Positions 37,198-44,815 of a stretch of DNA of 59,612 nucleotides are shown here, one piece after another. The translations under genes and the position numbers were made by a program. Position 1 is the stretch's first letter; each line of letters starts with the position of its first letter. Location: positions 1 to 59,612 of the forward strand of contig NZ_LJSD01000067.1 in NCBI RefSeq assembly GCF_001303895.1. Reading direction: 5' to 3'. The notes under the pieces were generated by a model. That model saw nothing but the letters and a program-made list of their open reading frames with translations. It was not told where the DNA came from and did not search any database. The DNA is from Mesorhizobium sp. 1M-11 (lineage in GTDB: Bacteria; Pseudomonadota; Alphaproteobacteria; Rhizobiales; Rhizobiaceae).

Positions 37198-37683
37198 ATG
37201 ACCAAGACCGCCAAGACCACCGCGCCTGCTTCCAACTATTTTTCCTCGATCAAGAACGCTTTCGATGGCGTTCAGTCGAAGCTTGAAGTTCCTGCTGCTG
37301 CCCGCGATTTCGTGAAGCGCGGCGCGTCGACCGCCAAGGAGCGCGCCGAGACCGCGCATGGTGGCGCTGCCAAGCTGACCGACGGTGTCGAGAAGTTCGC
37401 CGCCTCCTTCGTTGCCGGCTATGCCAACTTCTCCCGCGGCCTGCTCGATGCGACGCTGGCCAATGTCCAGCACACGCTGACCACGGTTGAGAAGATCGCC
37501 GGTGCGCAGTCCTTCAACGAAGCCGTTCAGATCCAGGCCGATTTCGTGCGCGAAAATGCCTCGGCCAACATCGAGCGCGTCCGTGGCGCAGCCGAGACCG
37601 CCAAGACCACCGTTGTCGAAGGCGCCAAGACCATTCAGGCTGAAATCGGCAAGCTCTACACCTTCGACAAAAAGGCCGCCTAA
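37198..37683 (+). CDS. phasin (phasin_2 family)
   Basis: Granule-associated protein of about 161 residues, rich in Ala, Lys and Thr. Features are NYFSSIKNAFDGVQSKLEVP, FVAGYANFSRGLLDATLANV and QSFNEAVQIQADFVRENASA, typical of alphaproteobacterial phasins. It has its own promoter region with PhaR-type sites and is followed by a strong terminator. GAGGATGGAG precedes the start. High expression during PHA storage is likely. Confidence 0.9.
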   Translation: MTKTAKTTAPASNYFSSIKNAFDGVQSKLEVPAAARDFVKRGASTAKERAETAHGGAAKLTDGVEKFAASFVAGYANFSRGLLDATLANVQHTLTTVEKIAGAQSFNEAVQIQADFVRENASANIERVRGAAETAKTTVVEGAKTIQAEIGKLYTFDKKAA

Positions 37684-37792
37684 ACCAGGCCGGACAAACC
37701 CGGCCTGCACTGAAAACCATCCGCGCGGAAAATTCCGCATAACCGGTTCTGATTTTCTGTACGAGTGCAAGTCGCGTAAGAGTTCGCGTAAC

Positions 37793-37825
37793 AAAGGCCC
37801 GCTTTCCGGCGGGCCTTTCTGTTTC
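37793..37825 (+). terminator. rho-independent terminator of the phasin gene
   Basis: AAAGGCCCGC (37793-37802) pairs perfectly with GCGGGCCTTT (37809-37818) around the loop TTTCCG, followed by CTGTTTCTG. A weaker hairpin, AGGCCGG/CCGGCCT, lies closer to the gene at about 37687-37706. Confidence 0.8.
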
Positions 37826-37848
37826 TGCCGCACACCTTATGGGCCAGC

Positions 37849-37874
37849 AAAAAGGCCGGGTCGACGACCCGGCC
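37849..37874 (-). terminator. rho-independent terminator of the DUF1344 gene
   Basis: The palindrome GGCCGGGTCGACGACCCGGCC (37854-37874, broken by a single central base) is followed on the minus strand by five T residues (37853-37849). It lies 63 bp after the DUF1344 stop and faces the phasin terminator. Confidence 0.75.
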
Positions 37875-37936
37875 AGTTCGCGTCAATTACCATGACAATT
37901 TCAGTCCGAGGCGCCGGAAATGGGCGCCTCTGCTGC

Positions 37937-38194
37937 TTATTTCGACGGCTTGATGCTCTGTACTGTGGTCTTGCCTGCGGCGTCCGTCGAATAGCTGACC
38001 AGCACCTTGTCGCCGGCCTTCAGGCTGGCAGCCTTGACGCCCGCCGGCAGCTTGACCGTCTGGCCGTTGTCGAGCGTCACCGAGCTGGTCAGCGCATCGA
38101 CCTTCTTGACAGTGGCCTTGAGGTCCTTGGCGATGGCGCCGTTGACGCCGGCAAGTGCGAGCACGATAGCGGTAGCGGCAATGTACTTCCTCAT
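37937..38194 (-). CDS. DUF1344 small secreted protein
   Basis: About 85 residues: signal peptide MRKYIAATAIVLALAGVNGA, cleaved probably after IAK or AIA, then a small beta-rich domain with VKKVDALTSSVTLDNGQTVK and LKAGDKVLVSY. The pattern matches DUF1344, a small family of periplasmic proteins found mainly in Rhizobiales, of unknown function. AGGAG lies 8 bases before the ATG at 38194. It has its own terminator. Confidence 0.82.
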   Translation of the reverse strand: MRKYIAATAIVLALAGVNGAIAKDLKATVKKVDALTSSVTLDNGQTVKLPAGVKAASLKAGDKVLVSYSTDAAGKTTVQSIKPSK

Positions 38195-38289
38195 GGGGGC
38201 AACTCCTTTTGTTGAGGCACCACCACATTGAAGGCCCGATCTCACGGGCGCATTGCCGCCACCATACGGATTGGTAAGGTGGCGAAAAC

Positions 38290-38739
38290 CTACTTTACCA
38301 CCAGGACCGGAATGGACGAGTGCGCCAGCACTTCCGAGGTTTGGCTGCCAAGCAGCACACGCTCGACGCCGCGCCGGCCGTGCGACGCAATCACGATAAG
38401 ATCGGCCTTATGCGCCTTGGCGGCCTCCAAAATCGCATCGGCAGCGCGCTGATCAGGCACATGGACGAGGTCGGCATCGACGCCGGCCTTGGTTGCCTCC
38501 GCCTTGACGGCAGCCAGGATTTTCTCGGCATCCTCTTTCTGCGCAGCGCTGAATTCCTGCATGTCGGCACCGGATGGAACCCAGCCGGCGCCGAGTGCAA
38601 AGCCTGACACCGGGAACGGCTCGGTAGCGGTGACCACCGTCACCTTGGCGCCCAGTGCCTTGGCAAGCGCCAAACCCTGCTTGACACCCTTGCCGGCAAG
38701 GTCGGAACCGTCGGTCGGAACGAGAATATGTTTGTACAT
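38290..38739 (-). CDS. uspA: universal stress protein
   Basis: About 149 residues of the UspA fold: MYKHILVPTDGSDLAGKGVK at the start and the ATP-binding pattern DLIVIASHGRRGVERVLLGS with SSIPVLVV at the end. GGAG lies 6 bases before the ATG at 38739. An FNR/FixK-type box centred near 38796 suggests induction under low oxygen, as reported for usp genes in several rhizobia. Confidence 0.9.
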   Translation of the reverse strand: MYKHILVPTDGSDLAGKGVKQGLALAKALGAKVTVVTATEPFPVSGFALGAGWVPSGADMQEFSAAQKEDAEKILAAVKAEATKAGVDADLVHVPDQRAADAILEAAKAHKADLIVIASHGRRGVERVLLGSQTSEVLAHSSIPVLVVK

Positions 38740-39083
38740 CGCAATCTCCATTGGTCAGTTAAATCTCCCATAGAGAAGGTGGGCATGTGTTGACCGAGAT
38801 CAACCGGACAGGCGACACGCGAGGATAAGGCCAGGTGACGAGAGCAGACCCAACCCTTTGGGCGTAGTTACGACCTGTCGTCTTCGTGCAATGAAACCGT
38901 GATCGAAGCGTCCGGCAGGCTTGCAAGCTTCCAGGCCGAATCGAGACACGGGACTTGCACGGGCCTCGATCGGCATCCTGGCGCGCCGGCACGGCTGGGG
39001 CCACAAGCGTTCCTGTCTCGTGACTGGCAAGTTTCTTAGCGGTCCGTTATGTGTCGCTGCCCGAATAACCGTAGGAACACGTG
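38740..39083. promoter_or_regulatory. divergent promoter region between uspA and the agmatinase gene
   Basis: About 340 bp without a convincing gene. The uspA-proximal part contains TTGACCGAGATCAA at 38790-38803, a near-perfect match to the FNR/FixK anaerobox (TTGAT-N4-ATCAA). It lies about 50 bp upstream of the uspA start codon. The rest shows no clear signal beyond AGGA before the agmatinase start. Confidence 0.6.
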
Positions 39084-40073
39084 ATGGCGAACAAGAACAT
39101 CGATCACGCTTTTACCGCCCGCGGTAAGACCGGCCACTCTTACGAGCCGACCTATGCCGGCGCCCTATCGTTCATGCGCCGCAAATACACCAAGGACGTG
39201 AAGGGTGCAGATGCCGTCGTGTGGGGCATTCCGTTCGACGCAGCGGTCACAAACCGTCCCGGCGCGCGCTTTGGCCCGCAGGCGATACGTCGCGCCTCCG
39301 CCATCTTCGATAACGATCCGCAATATCCGTTCTCCCGCGAGTTGTTCGACCATCTCGCTGTGATCGACTATGGCGATTGCCTGCTGGACACCGGTAACCA
39401 CCAGAAGACACCTGGCATCATCGAACGCGAGGCCGCCAAGATCCTGAAGAGCGGCGCGTTCCTGCTTTCGCTCGGCGGCGACCATTTCGTCACCTACCCG
39501 CTGCTCAGGGCCCATGCCGCCGTGCACGGTCCGCTGGCGTTCGTGCAGTTCGACGCGCATCAGGACACCTGGCCGGACGACGGCAAGCGCATCGACCACG
39601 GTTCCTTCGTCGGCCGCGCCGTCAAGGAAGGCCTGATCGATCCCGACCGCTCGATCCAGGTCGGCATCCGAACGCACGCACCGGACACTTTCGGCATCAA
39701 GATCCTGCACGGCTACGAAATCGAGGAGATGCGCGCAGCCGATATCGCCTACGCCATTGTCGAACGCACCGGTGGCCGCAAGACCTACCTCACCTTCGAC
39801 ATCGACTGCCTCGACCCAGCCTTCGCACCGGGCACAGGCACCCCGGTATCGGGCGGCCCGAGCTCGTCCAAGATCCTGTCCACGCTGCGGCTGCTCAGCC
39901 AGATCGATATGGTCGGAGCGGATGTCGTGGAGGTTGCGCCGGCCTATGATCATGCCGATATAACGGCCATCGCCGGTTCGACCATCGCCATGCACTATCT
40001 CGGCTTGCTGGCCGAACGAAAGGCGAGAGCCGAAGAAAACACCAACCAGACCCATGCCGGTCAGGACATCTGA
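39084..40073 (+). CDS. speB: agmatinase (ureohydrolase family)
   Basis: About 329 residues. The Mn-binding motifs are SLGGDHFVTYPLL, QFDAHQDTWPD and FDIDCLDPAFAPGTGTPVSG, all complete. The enzyme hydrolyses agmatine to putrescine and urea; guanidino-acid hydrolases look similar. AGGA lies upstream of the ATG at 39084, which is preceded in frame by a GTG at 39081. The argC gene follows 34 bp after the stop, suggesting a shared transcript. Confidence 0.88.
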   Translation: MANKNIDHAFTARGKTGHSYEPTYAGALSFMRRKYTKDVKGADAVVWGIPFDAAVTNRPGARFGPQAIRRASAIFDNDPQYPFSRELFDHLAVIDYGDCLLDTGNHQKTPGIIEREAAKILKSGAFLLSLGGDHFVTYPLLRAHAAVHGPLAFVQFDAHQDTWPDDGKRIDHGSFVGRAVKEGLIDPDRSIQVGIRTHAPDTFGIKILHGYEIEEMRAADIAYAIVERTGGRKTYLTFDIDCLDPAFAPGTGTPVSGGPSSSKILSTLRLLSQIDMVGADVVEVAPAYDHADITAIAGSTIAMHYLGLLAERKARAEENTNQTHAGQDI

Positions 40074-40107
40074 CGTCCAGGCCAGAAAGATCGGATCAGA
40101 CAAGGCA

Positions 40108-41040
40108 ATGAAACCGAAAATCTTCATCGACGGCGAACACGGCACCACCGGCCTGCAGATCAGGGCCAGGCTGGCGGACCGCGGCGATCTCGAGATCATC
40201 TCCGTACCGGCCGAGCGCCGCAAGGAGGCCGCAGCCCGTGCCGAGTTCCTCAATGCCGCCGATGTCGCCATTCTGTGCCTGCCGGACGATGCAGCAAGGG
40301 AAAGCGTGTCGCTGATCAAGAACGACACGACCCGCGTCATCGATGCTTCCACCGCGTATCGTGTCGCTGCCGGCTGGGAATACGGTTTCCCGGAAATGGA
40401 CAAGGAGCAGATGAAGCGCATTGCGGTTGCGAAGCGCGTCGCCAATCCCGGCTGCTGGCCGCAGGGGCCAATCGCGACACTGCGGCCGCTGGTCGAAGGC
40501 GGCCTGCTGCCGGCCGACTATCCGGTCACGTTCAACGGCATCTCCGGCTATTCGGGCGGTGGCCGCACGATGATCGAGGACTATGAGGCCAAAGGCGAGA
40601 GCGCGTCGGAATTCACGCCCTATGCGCTTTCTTTGAAGCACAAGCACCTTCCGGAGCTGAAAGCCTATGCGAAGCTGAAGCATGACGCGCTGATGCAGCC
40701 GGCAGTTGGTAACTTCGCGCAGGGCATGATCACCGTCGTGCCGCTGCAACTGGCCCAGCTCGACCACATTCCGACGGGTGCCGAGCTGCATGCGGCGATC
40801 GCCGACCATTTCGCCGGCATCGAGGGCGGTGTGGTGGAAGTGGCGCCTTACGAAGCTGTCGACCGCGTGCCGGAACTCAATCCGGAGCAGTACAACGACA
40901 CCAACCGTATGAAGGTCTACGTTTTCGCCAACGATGCCCGCGCGCAAGCGCTGCTGGTGGCCGTCTATGACAACCTCGGCAAGGGAGCATCGGGAGCAGC
41001 CGTGCAGAACCTGGACCTGATGCTCGGCCTCCACGGCTGA
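40108..41040 (+). CDS. argC: N-acetyl-gamma-glutamyl-phosphate reductase, type 2
   Basis: About 310 residues, the short type 2 form found in alphaproteobacteria. The NADP-binding start is IFIDGEHGTTGLQIRARLAD and the catalytic Cys is in VANPGCWPQGPIATLRPL; GISGYSGGGRTMIEDYE follows. It catalyses the third step of arginine synthesis. The start at 40108 (MKPKIFIDGEHG) has AAGG upstream. Confidence 0.92.
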   Translation: MKPKIFIDGEHGTTGLQIRARLADRGDLEIISVPAERRKEAAARAEFLNAADVAILCLPDDAARESVSLIKNDTTRVIDASTAYRVAAGWEYGFPEMDKEQMKRIAVAKRVANPGCWPQGPIATLRPLVEGGLLPADYPVTFNGISGYSGGGRTMIEDYEAKGESASEFTPYALSLKHKHLPELKAYAKLKHDALMQPAVGNFAQGMITVVPLQLAQLDHIPTGAELHAAIADHFAGIEGGVVEVAPYEAVDRVPELNPEQYNDTNRMKVYVFANDARAQALLVAVYDNLGKGASGAAVQNLDLMLGLHG

Positions 41041-41107
41041 TCTTACCTGATATCAGAACCGGGCCGCGCCATGGCGCGGCCTTGCTTTCAACACCTGGAA
41101 AGAAGCC

Positions 41108-41944
41108 ATGCACCCGCCTGCCCTGCCGGCGCGCTGGAACGTCAGCGAGCCTTTTCTTGTCACCGAAACCTTCTCCAGCCGCATCTGGAAGGTACGCCAG
41201 GCCGACGGCACGCCTGCCATCGTCAAGGCGCTGAAAGACTTCGACGACGTCGAAGACGAACTGCGCGGCGTTCACCTGCTATCCTGGCGACGCGGCGAAG
41301 GCCTCGTGCGCCTGCTCGACAGCGAAAACAAGATGATGCTGATCGAATATGCCGGAGAACGTCACTTGCGCGCTGTTCTGGACGACGCGAGCGATACCGC
41401 CGCAACCGAAATTTCGGCTGAAGTGATGGCACGGCTGCATTCGCCGTCGCGGCACCCGGCGCCGGGCGACCTGCAGCCGTTGCGCGAACGCTTCATCAGC
41501 CTCTTCGACAAGGCCACCGCGGACAAGCACGGCGGCCTTGAAAGCCCTTATGTCGAGGCTGCCGAAATCGCCGAGCGCCTGCTCTCCGATCCGTTGGACG
41601 TGCGCCCGTTGCACGGCGACATCCATCACGACAACATCATCCAGTCACCGCGCGGCTGGTTGGCGATCGATCCCAAGGGCATATTGGGCGACCCGGGCTT
41701 CGACGCGGCCAACATGTTCTTCAATCCGCTGGATCGGCTTTGCACCGAACCCGAGCGTATCGCAACGATGGCAACGATCTTCTCGCGGTCGATGGGCCAG
41801 GACCCTCGCCGCTTGCTCAACCATGCCATTGCATATGGCTGCCTGTCGTCATCCTGGCACAATCAGGACAAGAACGACGTCGAGGAAGCGCGGGAATTAT
41901 CGATCGTCGAGGCTGTACGCTCGGTGCGCGACAGCGCTTTCTGA
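41108..41944 (+). CDS. APH(6)/hydroxyurea-type phosphotransferase family protein
   Basis: About 278 residues, the same length as StrB-type streptomycin 6-phosphotransferases. The Brenner motif is LHGDIHHDNIIQS, followed by LAIDPKGILGDPGFDAANMF with the Mg-binding Asp. The N-terminus SSRIWKVRQADGTPAIVKAL is the nucleotide-binding strand pair with the Lys. The family contains both resistance enzymes and chromosomal kinases of unknown substrate; the surroundings do not look like a resistance cassette. Confidence 0.8.
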   Translation: MHPPALPARWNVSEPFLVTETFSSRIWKVRQADGTPAIVKALKDFDDVEDELRGVHLLSWRRGEGLVRLLDSENKMMLIEYAGERHLRAVLDDASDTAATEISAEVMARLHSPSRHPAPGDLQPLRERFISLFDKATADKHGGLESPYVEAAEIAERLLSDPLDVRPLHGDIHHDNIIQSPRGWLAIDPKGILGDPGFDAANMFFNPLDRLCTEPERIATMATIFSRSMGQDPRRLLNHAIAYGCLSSSWHNQDKNDVEEARELSIVEAVRSVRDSAF

Positions 41945-41967
41945 AAGTCGGCCAAGCGCCGCCGCCG

Positions 41968-43062
41968 TCAACTACTGACGATCACTTCTGTCTCGAGCGG
42001 ATAAGCGCCCTTGGTGCCGCGCCAATGCGCGGTCGCGAAGATCAGCACGACCATCGCGAAGGCCTGATGGGTCAGTGCCACATCGATCGGCGCTTGCAGC
42101 AGCAGCGTGGCAACGCCGATGGCGGCCTGGCCGACAATGAGCCCGAAGAGAACCCACGCGCGGCGCGCGTGCGTGCTGCCGGGCGCGGAGCGCGCCGTCG
42201 AGAGCGCGTGCCACAATGCGACGACCAGGACAAAGTAGGCGAACATGCGGTGTACGAACTGCACCGCCTTTGGGTTTTCGAACAGGTTGAGCCAGGCCGG
42301 GTCGAGGATGAACAGGTCGCCAGGGATGATGGCGCCGTCCATCAGCGGCCATGTGTTGTAGGTGAGGCCGGCATGCAGGCCGGCGACCAGCGCGCCGAGA
42401 TAGATCTGGATAAGGACCAGCAGCACCATGATGCCAGCGAACCGCTGCGTGCCGCGCCGGGCCGGCGGCTCGCTATACGGCGCAAGGCCCCGTGCGATGT
42501 AAACGACCGCCGTGATGATGATGCAGGCGAATGTCAGATGCGTTGCCAGCCGGTACTGGCTGACTGAAACGCGCTCGCTGAGGCCGGAGGCAACCATCCA
42601 CCAGCCGATCGCACCCTGCAGTCCGCCAAGCGCCAGAAGGCCGATCAGCCGCGGTTTCAGGCGGCTTTCCAGCCGGCGCGTCACCCAGAAGAAGACGAGC
42701 GGAACGGCAACGAGAAAGCCGACGCCGCGCGCCAGCAGCCGATGCGCCCATTCCCACCAGAAGATGCCCTTGAATTCGTTCAAGGTCATATCCTTGTTGA
42801 TCTGCTGGTATTGTGGGATCTGCTGGTATTTCTCGAACTCTTCCTGCCATTCGGCCTGGTTGAGCGGTGGGATGACACCGTGGATAGGCTTCCACTCGGT
42901 GATCGAAAGACCGGAACCGGTCATGCGAGTGGCTCCGCCCACCATGACGAGCGCAAAAAGCACCAGAAGCACGACATAAAGCCAGCCGCGCACCAGCGCG
43001 CGGTTGCGCAGCTCGCGGTTCTGTTCGGCAACGGGAGCGGCGATTTCGGTTGTGGCTGCCAT
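41968..43062 (-). CDS. ctaA: heme A synthase (COX15/CtaA)
   Basis: Membrane protein of about 364 residues with roughly eight helices. It oxidises heme O to heme A for cytochrome aa3 oxidase. Signature segments with heme-ligating His include TRMTGSGLSITEWKPIHGVI, FWWEWAHRLLARGVGF, ATHLTFA, AVQFVHRMFAYF and VALTHQAFAMV. I use the ATG at 43062 (MAATTEIAAPV); upstream in-frame starts would add unconserved sequence. The neighbouring DUF2842 gene is a common companion in Rhizobiales. Confidence 0.91.
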   Translation of the reverse strand: MAATTEIAAPVAEQNRELRNRALVRGWLYVVLLVLFALVMVGGATRMTGSGLSITEWKPIHGVIPPLNQAEWQEEFEKYQQIPQYQQINKDMTLNEFKGIFWWEWAHRLLARGVGFLVAVPLVFFWVTRRLESRLKPRLIGLLALGGLQGAIGWWMVASGLSERVSVSQYRLATHLTFACIIITAVVYIARGLAPYSEPPARRGTQRFAGIMVLLVLIQIYLGALVAGLHAGLTYNTWPLMDGAIIPGDLFILDPAWLNLFENPKAVQFVHRMFAYFVLVVALWHALSTARSAPGSTHARRAWVLFGLIVGQAAIGVATLLLQAPIDVALTHQAFAMVVLIFATAHWRGTKGAYPLETEVIVSS

Positions 43063-43214
43063 GGCTGGTCCGGGCATCTGATTTTGCGGTCTCAAGTGAA
43101 CCATAGCACCAAAACTGGCAAGCCAGCGCGGCGCGGCACGCCGTCGCGCCGGCGCTGGCCGGTTGCGCGTCACCGCCATTCGGCATAATCCGAAGATCAC
43201 AAAGGATTGTCGCC

Positions 43215-43430
43215 ATGCCCATGCGTCTGAAGAAGCTGATCGGAGCCGTGCTCCTGGTGGCGCTCGTCGTCGTCTACGCCATTGTCGCGACCATTGTTGC
43301 CGTCGCTCAGCTGTCGCAGTCCGGCCCGCTGGCTCATCTCGCCTTCTTCGCTCTCAGCGGCCTGCTCTGGATCCTTCCTGCCATGGGCATCATCAAGTGG
43401 CTTATCCTCGAGCCGCGCCCGAAGAACTAG
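43215..43430 (+). CDS. DUF2842 small membrane protein
   Basis: 71 residues with two transmembrane helices (LIGAVLLVALVVVYAIVATI and ALSGLLWILPAMGIIKWLI) and a charged C-terminus. Matches the alphaproteobacterial DUF2842 pattern, including LLWILPAM. AAAGGA lies about 8 bases before the ATG. It is divergent from heme A synthase; function unknown. Confidence 0.82.
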   Translation: MPMRLKKLIGAVLLVALVVVYAIVATIVAVAQLSQSGPLAHLAFFALSGLLWILPAMGIIKWLILEPRPKN

Positions 43431-43470
43431 CAAGCAAGACCAAGATTCATTTATCTTTTTAGTCTAATAT

Positions 43471-43535
43471 GCCTGCATCACTATGCGTCCGTCTGATGCA
43501 GGCTCACTGCACGGCGCCAACGGGACGATGCAGGC
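43471..43535 (+). promoter_or_regulatory. GCCTGCATC/GATGCAGGC repeats before the GNAT gene, possible translational switch
   Basis: GCCTGCATC (43471-43479) is complementary to two identical copies of GATGCAGGC, at 43495-43503 and at 43527-43535. The second copy directly abuts the ATG at 43536. The first arm can pair with only one copy at a time; pairing with the second would cover the ribosome-binding region. Confidence 0.4.
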
Positions 43536-44762
43536 ATGGCGGACGCGACGGCGTCGGAGGAAAACAAGGCTTTCGCGTCACGTACGGCGCCTCACCTGGC
43601 TCCGGCTGCGGCGGCGATCACGGCTTCCGTACAAGCCGCGACTGAAGACGCGATCTCTTCCTATGCGGAATTCAGTCAGACTGCTCTTCACGCACCACCG
43701 CAGGATCCGCTCTGGGTGCGTCATTGGGTCGAACATCTGCGCCCGGATGCGATCATCGCGTCACTGATGGCCAACGGTCAAACCACGTTTGCCTTGGCCT
43801 TGGAAATCGAACGCAGCGGTCCGTTCCGTGTCGCCCGTTTTCTTGGCGGACGCCACGCCAACGGTAATTTCCCAGCAACCTCAGCGGCTTTTGGGCAAAA
43901 CCTCGCGCCCTCGTGGCTGCCGATCCTGTTTGAGGCGATCAAGTCGACCCGTCCCGACATCGATCTCATCGCCCTGCAGCGTCTGCAGCCCGACCTCGAT
44001 GGCATCAGCAATCCGCTGGCGGCACTTCCTTCGTTTCCCAGCCCCAACCTGGCTCTTGCCGTCGATCTGGACGGCGGCTTCGACAGTGTGCTGGAACGCG
44101 CCAGCGGCAAACGCAAACGCAAGAAACATCGCTCGCAGGCGCGCAAATTCGAGGCTGCGGGCGGTTTCGCCAGGATCGAAGCCAGGACCACGGCGGACGC
44201 ACGCCGTCTGCTCGACGCCTTCTTTGCCATGAAAGAACAGCGTTTCCGCAAGATGGGCATCAGCAACGTCTTTGGTGACGAACGCGTACGCAGCTTCTTC
44301 CAGACGCTGTTTGCAAGCGCCCTCGACGACGATAACCCCGCCTTCATCCTTCATGGGCTCGAAGTCGCCGGCAAGCTGCGTGCCGTGACCGGCTCCAGCC
44401 GTTCGCCAAAGCGGCTCGTCTGCGAGTTCGGCGCAATCCTCGAAGACGAGCTTTCCTTTGCCAGTCCCGGCGATTTCCTGTTCTTCGACAACATCCAGGA
44501 AGCCTGCCGGCATGGCAATGTTCTCTACGACTTCTCGGTCGGGGACGAGCCGTACAAACGACAATGGTGCGACGTCGAGATCAGGCAGTGCGATGCGCTG
44601 GTGCCACTCACGACTAAAGGCCGTACGCTGGCAGGCATCCTGCATCAAGGCGCAAGGGCCAAGGCCTTCATCAAGAACAATCCGATGATCTGGAAGGTCA
44701 CAAAGGCCCTGCGCCGCAGAGCGCAAGGCCAGGAGCCGACACCGGGAGTCGACGAAAACTAG
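43536..44762 (+). CDS. GNAT family acetyltransferase, CelD/BcsL type
   Basis: About 408 residues. The C-terminal half carries the Acetyltransf_6 (CelD/BcsL) pattern: SGKRKRKKHRSQARKFEAAG, DAFFAMKEQRFRKMG, HGLEVAGKLRAV and YDFSVGDEPYKRQWCD. Such proteins occur in exopolysaccharide and cellulose loci and are thought to acylate sugars or precursors. Here the gene is convergent with an ExoP/Wzc-like gene, supporting a polysaccharide role. The start is directly preceded by the repeat GATGCAGGC. Confidence 0.83.
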   Translation: MADATASEENKAFASRTAPHLAPAAAAITASVQAATEDAISSYAEFSQTALHAPPQDPLWVRHWVEHLRPDAIIASLMANGQTTFALALEIERSGPFRVARFLGGRHANGNFPATSAAFGQNLAPSWLPILFEAIKSTRPDIDLIALQRLQPDLDGISNPLAALPSFPSPNLALAVDLDGGFDSVLERASGKRKRKKHRSQARKFEAAGGFARIEARTTADARRLLDAFFAMKEQRFRKMGISNVFGDERVRSFFQTLFASALDDDNPAFILHGLEVAGKLRAVTGSSRSPKRLVCEFGAILEDELSFASPGDFLFFDNIQEACRHGNVLYDFSVGDEPYKRQWCDVEIRQCDALVPLTTKGRTLAGILHQGARAKAFIKNNPMIWKVTKALRRRAQGQEPTPGVDEN

Positions 44763-44788
44763 AGCGTCTCCGCACTTTTGCTGGAATT

Positions 44789-44815
44789 GATCTGCTGCCC
44801 TCTAGGCAGCAGATC
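44789..44815. terminator. hairpin between convergent GNAT and Wzc-like genes
   Basis: GATCTGCTGCC (44789-44799) pairs perfectly with GGCAGCAGATC (44805-44815) around CTCTA. The right arm encodes the last residues of the Wzc-like protein, and its stop codon lies in the loop. AGAGCGTCTCCGC and TTTTGCTGGAATTG just upstream are a fragment of the RIME-like repeat seen at 33505. It could stop transcription from both sides. Confidence 0.6.

Noticed and set aside
37854..37874. GGCCGGGTCGACGACCCGGCC palindrome as an operator
   Set aside because: It is followed on the minus strand by five T residues just after the DUF1344 gene, which fits a terminator better.
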